NCBI GenBank assembly: GCA_046160625.1
Contig: JBJXGZ010000005.1
Coordinates: 102,893 to 166,892 of the forward strand
Direction of reading: 5' to 3'
From: M3007 sp046160625
Lineage (GTDB): Bacteria > Bacteroidota > Bacteroidia > Chitinophagales > Saprospiraceae
DNA length: 64,000 bases
Notes under the pieces: generated by a model
The model's input: only the letters and a program-made list of their open reading frames with translations
The model's database searches: none
What the model was told of the DNA's origin: nothing
Part shown: in pieces, positions 43,424 through 51,253 of the stretch
Layout of the letters: each line of letters opens with the position of its first letter
Position numbering within the stretch: position 1 is the first letter of the stretch
Translations under genes and position numbers: made by a program

Positions 43424-44980
43424 TCACTTTTTCATCTCAGGCTTAGCCCGCTTTTTGTGTTTATTTTTTGGCTCCTTCACCAAGTTAAATACCAACCCGC
43501 CCTGTAGCCCAACTGTGTAAATCTTTTGCACCAGTGGATATCGTTCGCTGGTAATACGCTGGAATGGCATTCCCGCTTTTGCAGATACTTGCCAGCGAAT
43601 ATTTCTGGAAATATTTCTGGAATAGCCATAAGATGCCCAGATACCCAGCCCTGTATTTCGTTTATAAATATCATCGTAAATGTCATCTCTGGCGGCCATA
43701 GGCTCGCCAAACCGATTGAAATGGATGCCAGTAAACCTGAACCAAAGGTTTATGTCCAGGCCACCCAGGAGTTCCCACTGACTTTTTTTGTTGACACGCT
43801 GGAAACCCACACCGAACGGCAAATTCAAAAACTGGTAATTGTTGAAGGAAATATTGGTATAAACCCTGGTGGTGGTCACTTCTTTGTCGCCCATCGTTTG
43901 AGAAATGATTTGGCCAGTGCCATCAACCGTTTGGGTCAATACGCCGGTTACAATTTTGGTCTCTTTTCCGTTGTAACTAACTTCGAATCGCTCATTGAGT
44001 CGCTGGTAATCCAAACCTCCTCGGAATAAAAGCCCCTTTGGGGTGGCATAAGTATAAAGGAAACTACCGGTCAGGGCTTCCAATGACTTTTCGCTGGCTT
44101 TTCGATTGGTCAATAATGCCTCATTCGCCTCCACTTGTGGGTTCGGCTGTAGGACACTTATGGGCAACGCAAGTCCTGAACCCAGGGTAAGGGTTTGTTT
44201 CGCGCGTTTGCGTTTGTGCGGCTTTATTCGTTGACTCTTTTTGGATTTTGAAGCGGACTTTTCTTTGGGTGTTTCGATTTCATTTGGGGCCTCAGCAGGT
44301 TTCGCTAAAGTGGCATTTTCAGCTAAATCAGTTTTTTTCGCTAAATCAGCATTCCCAGTTATAACAGCATTTCCCGCTGGATTCGGTGCAATTGAAGGCG
44401 CTGTTGCTCCCACTGACTTTGGTGAAACGGCCTTTGCCTGATTTACTTCCGCTTTGGGGGCTTCTTTATCTGGAAGACCTGAAAGTGATTCTGCCGATAC
44501 CTGTTCAGAAAGGTGTGGCACACCTAAATTCGGGTATTGAGGATTACCATGGTAGTCGAGGTGTGCCACACCTTTTTGAACACGCTCGTCTGGCTGATTG
44601 CGGGATACTTTGTTTTGCGGGATGCCTTTATTTGAATAAGCGTTCGAACCAGCATTGGCCGCATTGGGAAGCTCCGAGAGGGACTTTTCATCCACAGGTG
44701 ACCCATTTTGGGCACCAGAGATTGGCTCAATTCCACGATTGGAGCTATGCTCAGACTCGAGCTTATTGGCTTGAATCGCGTTTTCTGGCGTGTATTGTTT
44801 CCACAGCAATAGTGATATCAAGCCAAGGCCCAGACCCCAAAAAAATAGGATAAAGAGGCGGCGCTTTTTTTTATTCCTGAGATGTGGCTCTATGTTTTGC
44901 CAAATTTGCTCGTTATCGCCTTCTGGGCGGTAATTTTCGAACTCTGTTTGGGCTGTTTTTTCAAAATTTTCAAGATTCAT
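43424..44980 (-). CDS. Membrane-anchored protein with C-terminal beta-barrel, sigma-factor partner
   Basis: A 518-residue protein. The first 40 residues are cytoplasmic, followed by a transmembrane helix (LFILFFWGLGLGLISLLLW, about 42-60), a long disordered linker (about 65-260), and a C-terminal region with beta-strands typical of outer-membrane barrels (LLFRGGLDYQRLNERFEVSY to IYTVGLQGGLVFNLV). The start overlaps the ECF sigma gene by 11 bp. It may be an anti-sigma factor whose barrel reaches the outer membrane (inference). The linker carries an in-frame family C palindrome. Confidence 0.7.
   Translation of the reverse strand: MNLENFEKTAQTEFENYRPEGDNEQIWQNIEPHLRNKKKRRLFILFFWGLGLGLISLLLWKQYTPENAIQANKLESEHSSNRGIEPISGAQNGSPVDEKSLSELPNAANAGSNAYSNKGIPQNKVSRNQPDERVQKGVAHLDYHGNPQYPNLGVPHLSEQVSAESLSGLPDKEAPKAEVNQAKAVSPKSVGATAPSIAPNPAGNAVITGNADLAKKTDLAENATLAKPAEAPNEIETPKEKSASKSKKSQRIKPHKRKRAKQTLTLGSGLALPISVLQPNPQVEANEALLTNRKASEKSLEALTGSFLYTYATPKGLLFRGGLDYQRLNERFEVSYNGKETKIVTGVLTQTVDGTGQIISQTMGDKEVTTTRVYTNISFNNYQFLNLPFGVGFQRVNKKSQWELLGGLDINLWFRFTGIHFNRFGEPMAARDDIYDDIYKRNTGLGIWASYGYSRNISRNIRWQVSAKAGMPFQRITSERYPLVQKIYTVGLQGGLVFNLVKEPKNKHKKRAKPEMKK
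44511..44573. repeat. Family C palindrome inside the barrel gene
   Basis: Perfect 15-bp arms (AGGTGTGGCACACCT) at 44511-44525 and 44559-44573, with a GATTACCATGGTAGTC near-palindrome between. Encodes GVAHLDYHG and LGVPHLSE on the minus strand, matching VAHL and GVPHL in the alpha-galactosidase. Confidence 0.9.
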
Positions 44981-45518
44981 GGCCTAAAATTTCTTGCACA
45001 GTAAGGAGATTTTGCAAAGTGGCTCTGGCACGGGTGAGCAGGGTACGAGCGTTGCTCTCCTTGATCTGGAGCATTTCCCCGATCTCGTTGTGCGTATAAC
45101 CATCAATGACAAATAGATTGAATACCAGTCGTTGATTTTCAGGTAATGTGTTGATTGTCAAAAGGATATCTTCAACCCCTAATTGGTCAAGAACCTCTGG
45201 GGCTAGGCTGTTTGTTATATCGTGGGACTCCAAAAACTCAAGTGGGATCTTCTTTTTCCGGAATTTTTCCAGGCATACATTGACTGTGATCCGTTTGGAC
45301 CATCCCATGAAGGGTTTTTCTTCGGGTTGGCAATCTTCAATATGATTGAAGATCAAGATCAAAGCCTCCTGGACCAGGTCTTGTGCCGCTGCATGGACGC
45401 CCTCGTAGCGCCGACAAACCGACAACAGAAAGGGCACCAGCAGATTCACCATCTGTCGTTGCGCCTTCCTGTCGTAGTCTCTGCAACCCTTTATTAAGGT
45501 TTTGAAGTCAGATTGCAT
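44970..45518 (-). CDS. ECF-family RNA polymerase sigma factor
   Basis: A 182-residue sigma factor. Region 2 contains AAAQDLVQEALILIFNHIEDC and FMGWSKRITVNVCLEKFRKKK; region 4 is LPENQRLVFNLFVIDGYTHNEIGEMLQIKESNARTLLTRARATL (split over residues 122-165). It directs polymerase to an unknown regulon. Its start shares a base with the stop of the upstream lipoprotein gene (TAATG) and its end overlaps the barrel gene, so the three are a coupled operon. The downstream gene is the likely anti-sigma factor. Confidence 0.93.
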   Translation of the reverse strand: MQSDFKTLIKGCRDYDRKAQRQMVNLLVPFLLSVCRRYEGVHAAAQDLVQEALILIFNHIEDCQPEEKPFMGWSKRITVNVCLEKFRKKKIPLEFLESHDITNSLAPEVLDQLGVEDILLTINTLPENQRLVFNLFVIDGYTHNEIGEMLQIKESNARTLLTRARATLQNLLTVQEILGHES

Positions 45519-47263
45519 TAGAGTTCTTTTTTGACTTTAAAATTTCCATCAATGATTTGTGGTTGTCCTAAATCATCGAACGCTGTGCCACTAAGGGTGC
45601 CCGAAATGAAATTACCATCATCTTGCGCAATGGTCACCGTTATATTGGGGCTTGCAGCATTGAGGTTGAGGTAGTTGGGGGCCACTGGGTTGTCTTTCAA
45701 ATTGAATATTGCATTCACATTGTATTGTCCTACGCCTTGATACGTCCTTAGATCAAGTGTAAAACTACCACCAACGGTAAGGGCTTCCAACACCATCCAA
45801 TTCGTCGGTTCGTTGTCTTTCTTGCTAAACCTGGTCGGGGCTGCAGAATAGGTCGTAGTACCCATGGTCAGGTTGAAATAATCTTCAGGGTCTGTACAAG
45901 CGGTCAGGACACCCATTTGAATCTCGATTTGGTCCGTGAAACTCTGCACTGCACTTGCTTTAAAATTGGTCAGATCATAACCCGTAATCAAGAGTTCTGG
46001 GAATTCAATACAGTGCAACGCAAGTTGAAAGTCAAAAAAACCGGGAGAATTTAGTGGGAAAAGACGGATTTTACCCGGGTATTGCACCGCCACCTGACCT
46101 AAGGCCACCGGCGCACCAAAGCAGTCCAACAAAATGCCCGACACATGGATAAAATATTCCTGAAGACTTACGGCAAGGTAAATATCGCCCAGGTCAATAT
46201 CTTGGGCATAAGGCCCAAAATCCGCAGTAAAAATGACATTGCCGCAAAGGTCCTCGATAGTGATTCTTAGCGGGGCACCTTTGGGTACCGAGCCACAGAA
46301 AAAACCATTGATATCGGTATAGCCCCAGTAAATAAAATTGTTGGTCAGGTCCTCAACAATCACCTTGGTGTAATAGGCTGGGGTTGAATCGCTTTGGAGT
46401 ATGGTACCCGAAAGGCAAATTGGCTCCAGGGCAATGTCACAGTTCCAATATCCCGTGTTGGTTACAGAGCAATGGTAATAGGCGCCTCCGGTTTTTTGAC
46501 AAATTCCGCTCAGCAGCCAACGCTCCTCCTCCAGATCAAAATACCACAGCGGTATTTCGGTAGGTGCTTCAGGCTCTAAAGCGGGTGGAATGGGTATATC
46601 CAGATCAACCGTCTCGCCATCTTTTACCTCAAGCGGTTCCCCGCTGGCAGTTTCCAGTTCGAGCGCAGCCATTCCAAAAGTGGCCAACACCATTTCTTCC
46701 CCGGCTTCGTTTTTTGCCATCAAGGCGCCCGGCATGATACCCCCTAAATCCTGATTCGTAGGATCGAGCCATTTGGAATAAACACTGACTTCGCCCGTAT
46801 AAACGGACCCGTTGGCTCGGACCAACGTAAAGGGTTTTATGGTAGTTTTCAAGCCATTGGGCAATTGAAGCACCCCACCGACAGCCCCTGAAACCATTTG
46901 CGGAATGCCTTTGTCCAGCAGTGTGACCCGGACAAAATTTTTGCCATCTGCGCCATTGCCAGCCATAGAAGCACCGATGAAAAAACCTGCTTTTTCCACA
47001 GATATCAGCGCTCCACCCTTAGGGGCTTCCACATTATTAAAGGTGAACAAACCCTGTCCATCCGTTGTAGTGGTATTTTTAAAAACCCGCACCGTGGCTC
47101 CAGGCACTGGTGTCCCGTCTTCAGCGGTTACTTTCCCTTTGAAAGAACTGACCACCAAAATAATAGGTGGGGTTTCGTCAATGGTAACTTCGTCAACGAA
47201 TTCATCTCGACGACAGCCCAAAAGCAGCATACCAAATAGTATCAAAAATTGAATCTTTTTCAT
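45518..47263 (-). CDS. Lipoprotein with carboxypeptidase-regulatory-like domain
   Basis: A 581-residue lipoprotein (MKKIQFLILFGMLLLGC). Residues about 35-110 (FKGKVTAEDGTPVPGATVRVF to LISVEKAGF) are a CarboxypepD_reg-like Ig domain. The following region (GGVLQLPNGLKTTIKPFTLVRANGSVYTG) resembles large Bacteroidota surface lipoproteins, and more Ig-like modules follow to the C-terminus. It is the first gene of the sigma-factor operon with TAATG coupling, so it may be sensor, target or cargo of that system. No ligand is known. Confidence 0.75.
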   Translation of the reverse strand: MKKIQFLILFGMLLLGCRRDEFVDEVTIDETPPIILVVSSFKGKVTAEDGTPVPGATVRVFKNTTTTDGQGLFTFNNVEAPKGGALISVEKAGFFIGASMAGNGADGKNFVRVTLLDKGIPQMVSGAVGGVLQLPNGLKTTIKPFTLVRANGSVYTGEVSVYSKWLDPTNQDLGGIMPGALMAKNEAGEEMVLATFGMAALELETASGEPLEVKDGETVDLDIPIPPALEPEAPTEIPLWYFDLEEERWLLSGICQKTGGAYYHCSVTNTGYWNCDIALEPICLSGTILQSDSTPAYYTKVIVEDLTNNFIYWGYTDINGFFCGSVPKGAPLRITIEDLCGNVIFTADFGPYAQDIDLGDIYLAVSLQEYFIHVSGILLDCFGAPVALGQVAVQYPGKIRLFPLNSPGFFDFQLALHCIEFPELLITGYDLTNFKASAVQSFTDQIEIQMGVLTACTDPEDYFNLTMGTTTYSAAPTRFSKKDNEPTNWMVLEALTVGGSFTLDLRTYQGVGQYNVNAIFNLKDNPVAPNYLNLNAASPNITVTIAQDDGNFISGTLSGTAFDDLGQPQIIDGNFKVKKEL

Positions 47264-47477
47264 AACAAGTGTTTTGTACAAGCCATTTTTGAGATGGATT
47301 CCTGTTTATTGATTTGAGTTTGCGGCGCCGTTTGGTATTAAGATGGGAAACGGGGGCAAAACGCTACAAAGCAATATGTCTTTTTGAAATAACCCGAATA
47401 GAAATAAAAAAGGCCACCCATAGGCGGCCTCTAATAATTTTCAATATGTTGATTACCAATCACCAATCCACCAATCA

Positions 47478-47804
47478 CTAAACCGCAAAACTCTCCCCAC
47501 ACCCGCAAGTCCTGGTTGCGTTTGGGTTGTTGAATGAAAAGCCTTTGCCGTCCAGCCCGCCTGAAAACTCCAGAGTGGTATTGAACAGGTAAAGAAAGCT
47601 TTTGAGGTCGGTCACGACTTTGACGCCATTGTTTTCAAAAACCTGGTCGTTGGGCTTTGATTCATTATCAAAGTCCAATTTGTACGACAAGCCGGAGCAG
47701 CCCCCTGAGGTGACGCTGACCCGCACGAAGAAATCATCTGCCATCTTGGAGGATCGGCGGACTTCCTGGATTTTTTGCTTGGCGCTGTCTGCTACGAAAA
47801 TCAT
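47478..47804 (-). CDS. iscA: Iron-sulfur cluster carrier, HesB/IscA family
   Basis: A 108-residue A-type carrier that receives and passes on Fe-S clusters. The three conserved cysteines are present: GGCSGLSY and TCGCGESF near the C-terminus. It follows iscU and iscS on the same strand, so it belongs to the Fe-S assembly operon. A microrepeat lies between it and iscU. Confidence 0.94.
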   Translation of the reverse strand: MIFVADSAKQKIQEVRRSSKMADDFFVRVSVTSGGCSGLSYKLDFDNESKPNDQVFENNGVKVVTDLKSFLYLFNTTLEFSGGLDGKGFSFNNPNATRTCGCGESFAV

Positions 47805-47810
47805 GTTTTA

Positions 47811-47850
47811 TGTATGATGTATGAACTATGAAGTATGAACTATGTACATA
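47811..47850. repeat. TATGAACTATGAAG-type microrepeat
   Basis: Imperfect 7- to 10-bp units (TGTATGA, ACTATGA, AGTATGA) between iscU and iscA, related to the array upstream of rfbC. Confidence 0.7.
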
Positions 47851-47864
47851 CGCCATCTACATAA

Positions 47865-48284
47865 TTATGCAATTGCTTCCGCCAATGCAACAGAAGCAGT
47901 GATGCCGTTTTTCTGTTGGTAATCAGCAATGGCAGCCTTGATAGCATCTTCGGCGAGTACAGAACAGTGGATTTTTACCGGCGGGAGTGCGAGTTCTTCC
48001 ACGATGTCCATGTTGTCAATACGCATAGCGTCGTCGAGGCTTTTGCCCTTGAGCCATTCGGTGGCAAGGGAAGAGGATGCTATGGCCGAGCCACAACCGA
48101 AAGTCTTGAACTTCGCGTCGCTGATGAGGCCTGTTGTGTCGTCTACTTCGATTTGAAGACGCATCACGTCGCCGCATTCCGGGGCGCCAACGAGGCCTGT
48201 GCCCACGTTTTTAGCGTCTTTATTGAGCGTGCCTACGTTGCGTGGGCTTTTGAAGTGGTCGAGGACTTTTTCTGAATATGCCAT
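47865..48284 (-). CDS. iscU: Fe-S cluster scaffold IscU
   Basis: A 139-residue scaffold on which clusters are built. The three ligand cysteines lie in GAPECGDVM, FGCGSAIASSS and IHCSVLAEDAI. The LPPVKIHCS segment is the site of contact with an HscA-type chaperone. iscS lies upstream and iscA downstream. Confidence 0.96.
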   Translation of the reverse strand: MAYSEKVLDHFKSPRNVGTLNKDAKNVGTGLVGAPECGDVMRLQIEVDDTTGLISDAKFKTFGCGSAIASSSLATEWLKGKSLDDAMRIDNMDIVEELALPPVKIHCSVLAEDAIKAAIADYQQKNGITASVALAEAIA

Positions 48285-48323
48285 TATAATGAGTGATTGC
48301 TGTTGTGAGTGAATGAGTAAGGA

Positions 48324-48428
48324 TTATTTTTTCCGCTTAAATAACGAGTAATAAAGTCCTTTGATCCCGTAGTAAATACGGTAAATCAATTGGGTGAAGG
48401 AATCTGGTGGACTTTGTATAGGACTCAT
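48324..48428 (-). CDS. 34-residue small protein between iscS and iscU
   Basis: An ATG-initiated frame that starts two bases after the iscS stop codon and ends 39 bp before the iscU start. The product begins MSPIQSPPDSFTQLIYRIYY and ends SLFKRKK: a Tyr-rich amphipathic middle and a basic tail. Its tight fit within the operon supports translation by coupling. No family is known to me, and it could be chance. Confidence 0.45.
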   Translation of the reverse strand: MSPIQSPPDSFTQLIYRIYYGIKGLYYSLFKRKK

Positions 48429-48430
48429 TG

Positions 48431-49651
48431 TTAATGTGCGCTCCATTCAATTTTTGTCAAATCCACCCCTTCCTGGTACATTTCCCAAATGGGGCTGAGA
48501 TCACGCATATGATTCACGCCATTGCGTACAAGTTCGATGGCTTGATCTATTTCTTCTTGTGTGGTGAAACGACCCAACGAAAAACGAATGCTCGAGTGTG
48601 CCAGATCGTCGCCCAAGCCCATACCAACCAAAACATAGGAAGGCTCCAGTGATGCCGAGGTACAGGCCGAGCCTGAGGATACGGCAATATTCTGGTTGAA
48701 CGTCATCATAAGGCCCTCGCCTTCAACGTGTTTGAAGGAAATATTTGTCACATGCGGCATTCTGCTCTGTTCATTGCCGTTAACTTTTGTTTCTTCCATT
48801 TTGGTCAATTCCGCTTGTAAATGATCGCGGAGTTTGCTCAAACGGGCGGCGTCTTGCTGCATTTCTTCGCGGGCGATTTCGGCTGCTTTGCCAAAACCTA
48901 CTATACCGGGAACGTTCAAAGTGCCTGAACGCATACCGCGTTCGTGGCCACCGCCGTCTATTTGGGCCGTCACTTTCACCCGCGGGTTTTTGCGGCTTAC
49001 ATAAAGTGCGCCAACGCCTTTTGGGCCATACATTTTATGCGCAGTAAACGACATCAAATGAATACCTACCTCGCGCGGATGGGTCGGTATTTTACCTACA
49101 GCCTGCGTTGCGTCCGAGTGAAAAAGTGCCCCATGTTTTTCGCAGATCATGGCGATTTCGCGCATCGGCTGGATCACGCCCGTCTCGTTGTTGGCCCACA
49201 TAATGGACACAAGGATCGTGCTGGGCTTGATGGCCGCTTCCAATTCTGCCAAATCAATCAGGCCGTCTTCTTTGACTTTCAGATAGGTAATTTCTGCACC
49301 GGCCTTTTCCAAGTGACCACAGGTGTCGAGGATAGCCTTATGTTCCGTTTCCGCCGTGATAATGTGGTTGCCTTTTTTGGCATACATTTCAAAAACGCCT
49401 TTGAGCGCGAGGTTGTTGCTTTCTGTTGCACCCGAAGTAAAGATAACTTCCTTATCCTCAACGTCTAAGAGTTTGGCTATTTGCTCTCTCGCATAGTCTA
49501 CTGCATCTTCTGCTTCCCAGCCAAACTGGTGGCTTCTGCTGGCTGCATTGCCGTGTTTTTCGTAAAAATAAGGAATCATAGCATCCACCACCCGTGGATC
49601 GCAAGGAGTGGTAGCATTGTTGTCAAGATATATCAGTCTGCGCTGGGTCAT
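48431..49651 (-). CDS. iscS: Cysteine desulfurase IscS
   Basis: A 406-residue pyridoxal-phosphate enzyme that takes sulfur from cysteine. IYLDNNATTPCDPRV opens the protein; the PLP lysine is in SFTAHKMYGPKG; the active-site loop Cys is in SSGSACTSASLEPSYVL. First gene of the iscS-small ORF-iscU-iscA operon. No iscR or chaperone gene is nearby. Confidence 0.97.
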   Translation of the reverse strand: MTQRRLIYLDNNATTPCDPRVVDAMIPYFYEKHGNAASRSHQFGWEAEDAVDYAREQIAKLLDVEDKEVIFTSGATESNNLALKGVFEMYAKKGNHIITAETEHKAILDTCGHLEKAGAEITYLKVKEDGLIDLAELEAAIKPSTILVSIMWANNETGVIQPMREIAMICEKHGALFHSDATQAVGKIPTHPREVGIHLMSFTAHKMYGPKGVGALYVSRKNPRVKVTAQIDGGGHERGMRSGTLNVPGIVGFGKAAEIAREEMQQDAARLSKLRDHLQAELTKMEETKVNGNEQSRMPHVTNISFKHVEGEGLMMTFNQNIAVSSGSACTSASLEPSYVLVGMGLGDDLAHSSIRFSLGRFTTQEEIDQAIELVRNGVNHMRDLSPIWEMYQEGVDLTKIEWSAH

Positions 49652-49671
49652 TTCTTATTTAGATTGATTCG

Positions 49672-49679
49672 CAAAGGTA
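49672..49679 (-). promoter_or_regulatory. Candidate -7 box for the isc operon
   Basis: TACCTTTG on the minus strand about 20 bp before the iscS start. The -33 element is weak. Confidence 0.55.
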
Positions 49680-49821
49680 AACAGGCTTCTTGAAAAATGG
49701 TTTTTCTTTTCTTGATGAATTCTAAGCAGTGGCGTTGTCTGTTTCTGAAAACCTCGTAGGTTTTTACCCTGTGTTATTTACACAAGTTCATAATGTACCA
49801 TGAGTGAGCGTCGTGTCTTTT

Positions 49822-49971
49822 TTTTGACAGGATAAACAGGATGGACAGGATATGTCGGCTTCGCCGACTTACTTTGAATCATTGATTTGAGGCGATTTAC
49901 TACTAATAACATCCAATCTACGCAGTCGGCGAAGCCGACATATCTTGTCCATCCTGTTTATCCTGTCAAAA
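49822..49971. repeat. Long inverted repeat with 48-bp arms
   Basis: Arms at 49822-49869 and 49924-49971 differ at a single base; the spacer is 54 bp. The arms contain GACAGGATAAACAGGATGG and ATGTCGGCTTCGCCGAC. It fills most of the gap between iscS and the mutase gene, with nothing else recognised there beyond a half copy of family F at 49752-49767. Confidence 0.88.
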
Positions 49972-50022
49972 TACAAATGGTTCAATAGTCAAAAAACGAT
50001 GTCTGTCCGATTTGGGAATCCC

Positions 50023-50030
50023 TACTTTTG
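50023..50030 (+). promoter_or_regulatory. Candidate -7 box for the mutase gene
   Basis: TACTTTTG, 20 bp before the ATG at 50051. A TTTG lies at 50011, too close for a -33 element. Confidence 0.4.
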
Positions 50031-50050
50031 CACCGAATCTACATGACGCA

Positions 50051-51205
50051 ATGACGAATAACGACCTCTTCTCCGAATTCCCCCCAGTAAGCAAGGCCGA
50101 TTGGCTGCGTCAAATCGCTAAAGACTTAAAAGACAAGTCTTTGGAAGATTTGAACTGGCAATTGCCCAAGGGCCTGGTGGTGTCGCCATTCGTCCATTCG
50201 GATGATTTTGAAACCTTGCCTACCCCCTTATCCGACAAGCCTAATACTTGGGAAATTTGTGAGGATATTGTGGTGTCGGATACAGTGATCGCCAACCGCC
50301 AGGCCCTTGAAGCATTGGAAGGAGGCACGGAAGGACTTTGTTTCTGGCTCGAAAAACCGCTTGAAGCAGGAGATTTTGGGCAATTACTGAGCGGCATTCA
50401 CCTCGATTTTATCGGACTCCATTTTGCGGGCAAAGCAATTTTGGAAAATCCCGGCATGGTACTCGGACATTTGGAAAATCTGGCCCGAAAACGCGGCCTT
50501 CCCAGCACCCAATTGCGTGGCTCGCTGGCCTACGATCCTGTGCCGGTTTCCAAAATTGTGGACTGGCGCTATCTGGCTGATTTGCTGGAATATACGCGGG
50601 AGAAGTTCCCACAGTTTAAGATTATACAGGTTAGTATCCTGGAACGCTGTTCCGGTGAGGATCCTGCGTTTGACCCGGAACAGCGTTCCGGGGTACAGCT
50701 ACGCAACGCCAATATTTACCTCCAAAAACTCTCCGAACGTGGTGTTTCAATAAAAGATGCCGCCGCTGCCATGCAGTTTTCTGTCCCGGTAGGCAAAAGT
50801 TATTTTTTGGAAATTGCTCGCTTGCGTGCGCTCAAACTCCTGTGGTTCAATGTGTTAAAGGCCTGGAATGCACCCTTGCAGTTACCTTCTATTGTGGCTC
50901 ATTTTCAGCCGGAAGCGTACTCAGAAGATCTGTACACCAATATGATACGCGCCACCACCATGGCCATGTCTGCCGTGCAAGGCGGCGTCTCGCAACTTAC
51001 AGTATTGCCTTACGATGCCGGACGCGAGGTGCAAGCTGCTTACCCTCAGGCATTTAGCCGTCGAATTGCACGGAATGTGCAGCATTTAATGAAAATGGAA
51101 AGTGCTCTGGATGAGGTAGCAGACCCGGCGGCAGGGAGTTATTACATCGAGACATTGACGAAACAATTGGCGGAAAAGGCCTGGGATGATTTGGGGGAGA
51201 AGTAG
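50051..51205 (+). CDS. mutA: Methylmalonyl-CoA mutase small (beta) subunit-like protein
   Basis: A 384-residue protein matching the barrel domain of the small subunit (FSEFPPVSKADWLRQIAKDLKDKSLEDLNW at residues 6-36; LRGSLAYDPV; AYSEDLYTNMIRATTMAMSAVQGG; DPAAGSYYIETLT). The cobalamin-binding domain is missing and the protein is shorter than typical small subunits. The large subunit gene mutB is not next to it. In the known heterodimers the small subunit is non-catalytic. A family A palindrome is inserted in frame at 50641-50689. Confidence 0.8.
   Translation: MTNNDLFSEFPPVSKADWLRQIAKDLKDKSLEDLNWQLPKGLVVSPFVHSDDFETLPTPLSDKPNTWEICEDIVVSDTVIANRQALEALEGGTEGLCFWLEKPLEAGDFGQLLSGIHLDFIGLHFAGKAILENPGMVLGHLENLARKRGLPSTQLRGSLAYDPVPVSKIVDWRYLADLLEYTREKFPQFKIIQVSILERCSGEDPAFDPEQRSGVQLRNANIYLQKLSERGVSIKDAAAAMQFSVPVGKSYFLEIARLRALKLLWFNVLKAWNAPLQLPSIVAHFQPEAYSEDLYTNMIRATTMAMSAVQGGVSQLTVLPYDAGREVQAAYPQAFSRRIARNVQHLMKMESALDEVADPAAGSYYIETLTKQLAEKAWDDLGEK
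50641..50689. repeat. Family A palindrome inside the mutase gene
   Basis: Perfect 15-bp arms (GGAACGCTGTTCCGG) at 50641-50655 and 50675-50689, in frame, encoding ERCSGEDPAFDPEQRSG. Same core as 6092-6159. Confidence 0.92.
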
Positions 51206-51253
51206 CTGCGCTCAATTGGTGCGAGCCTGGCCCAAGAGGCAAAAAGGTTGATT

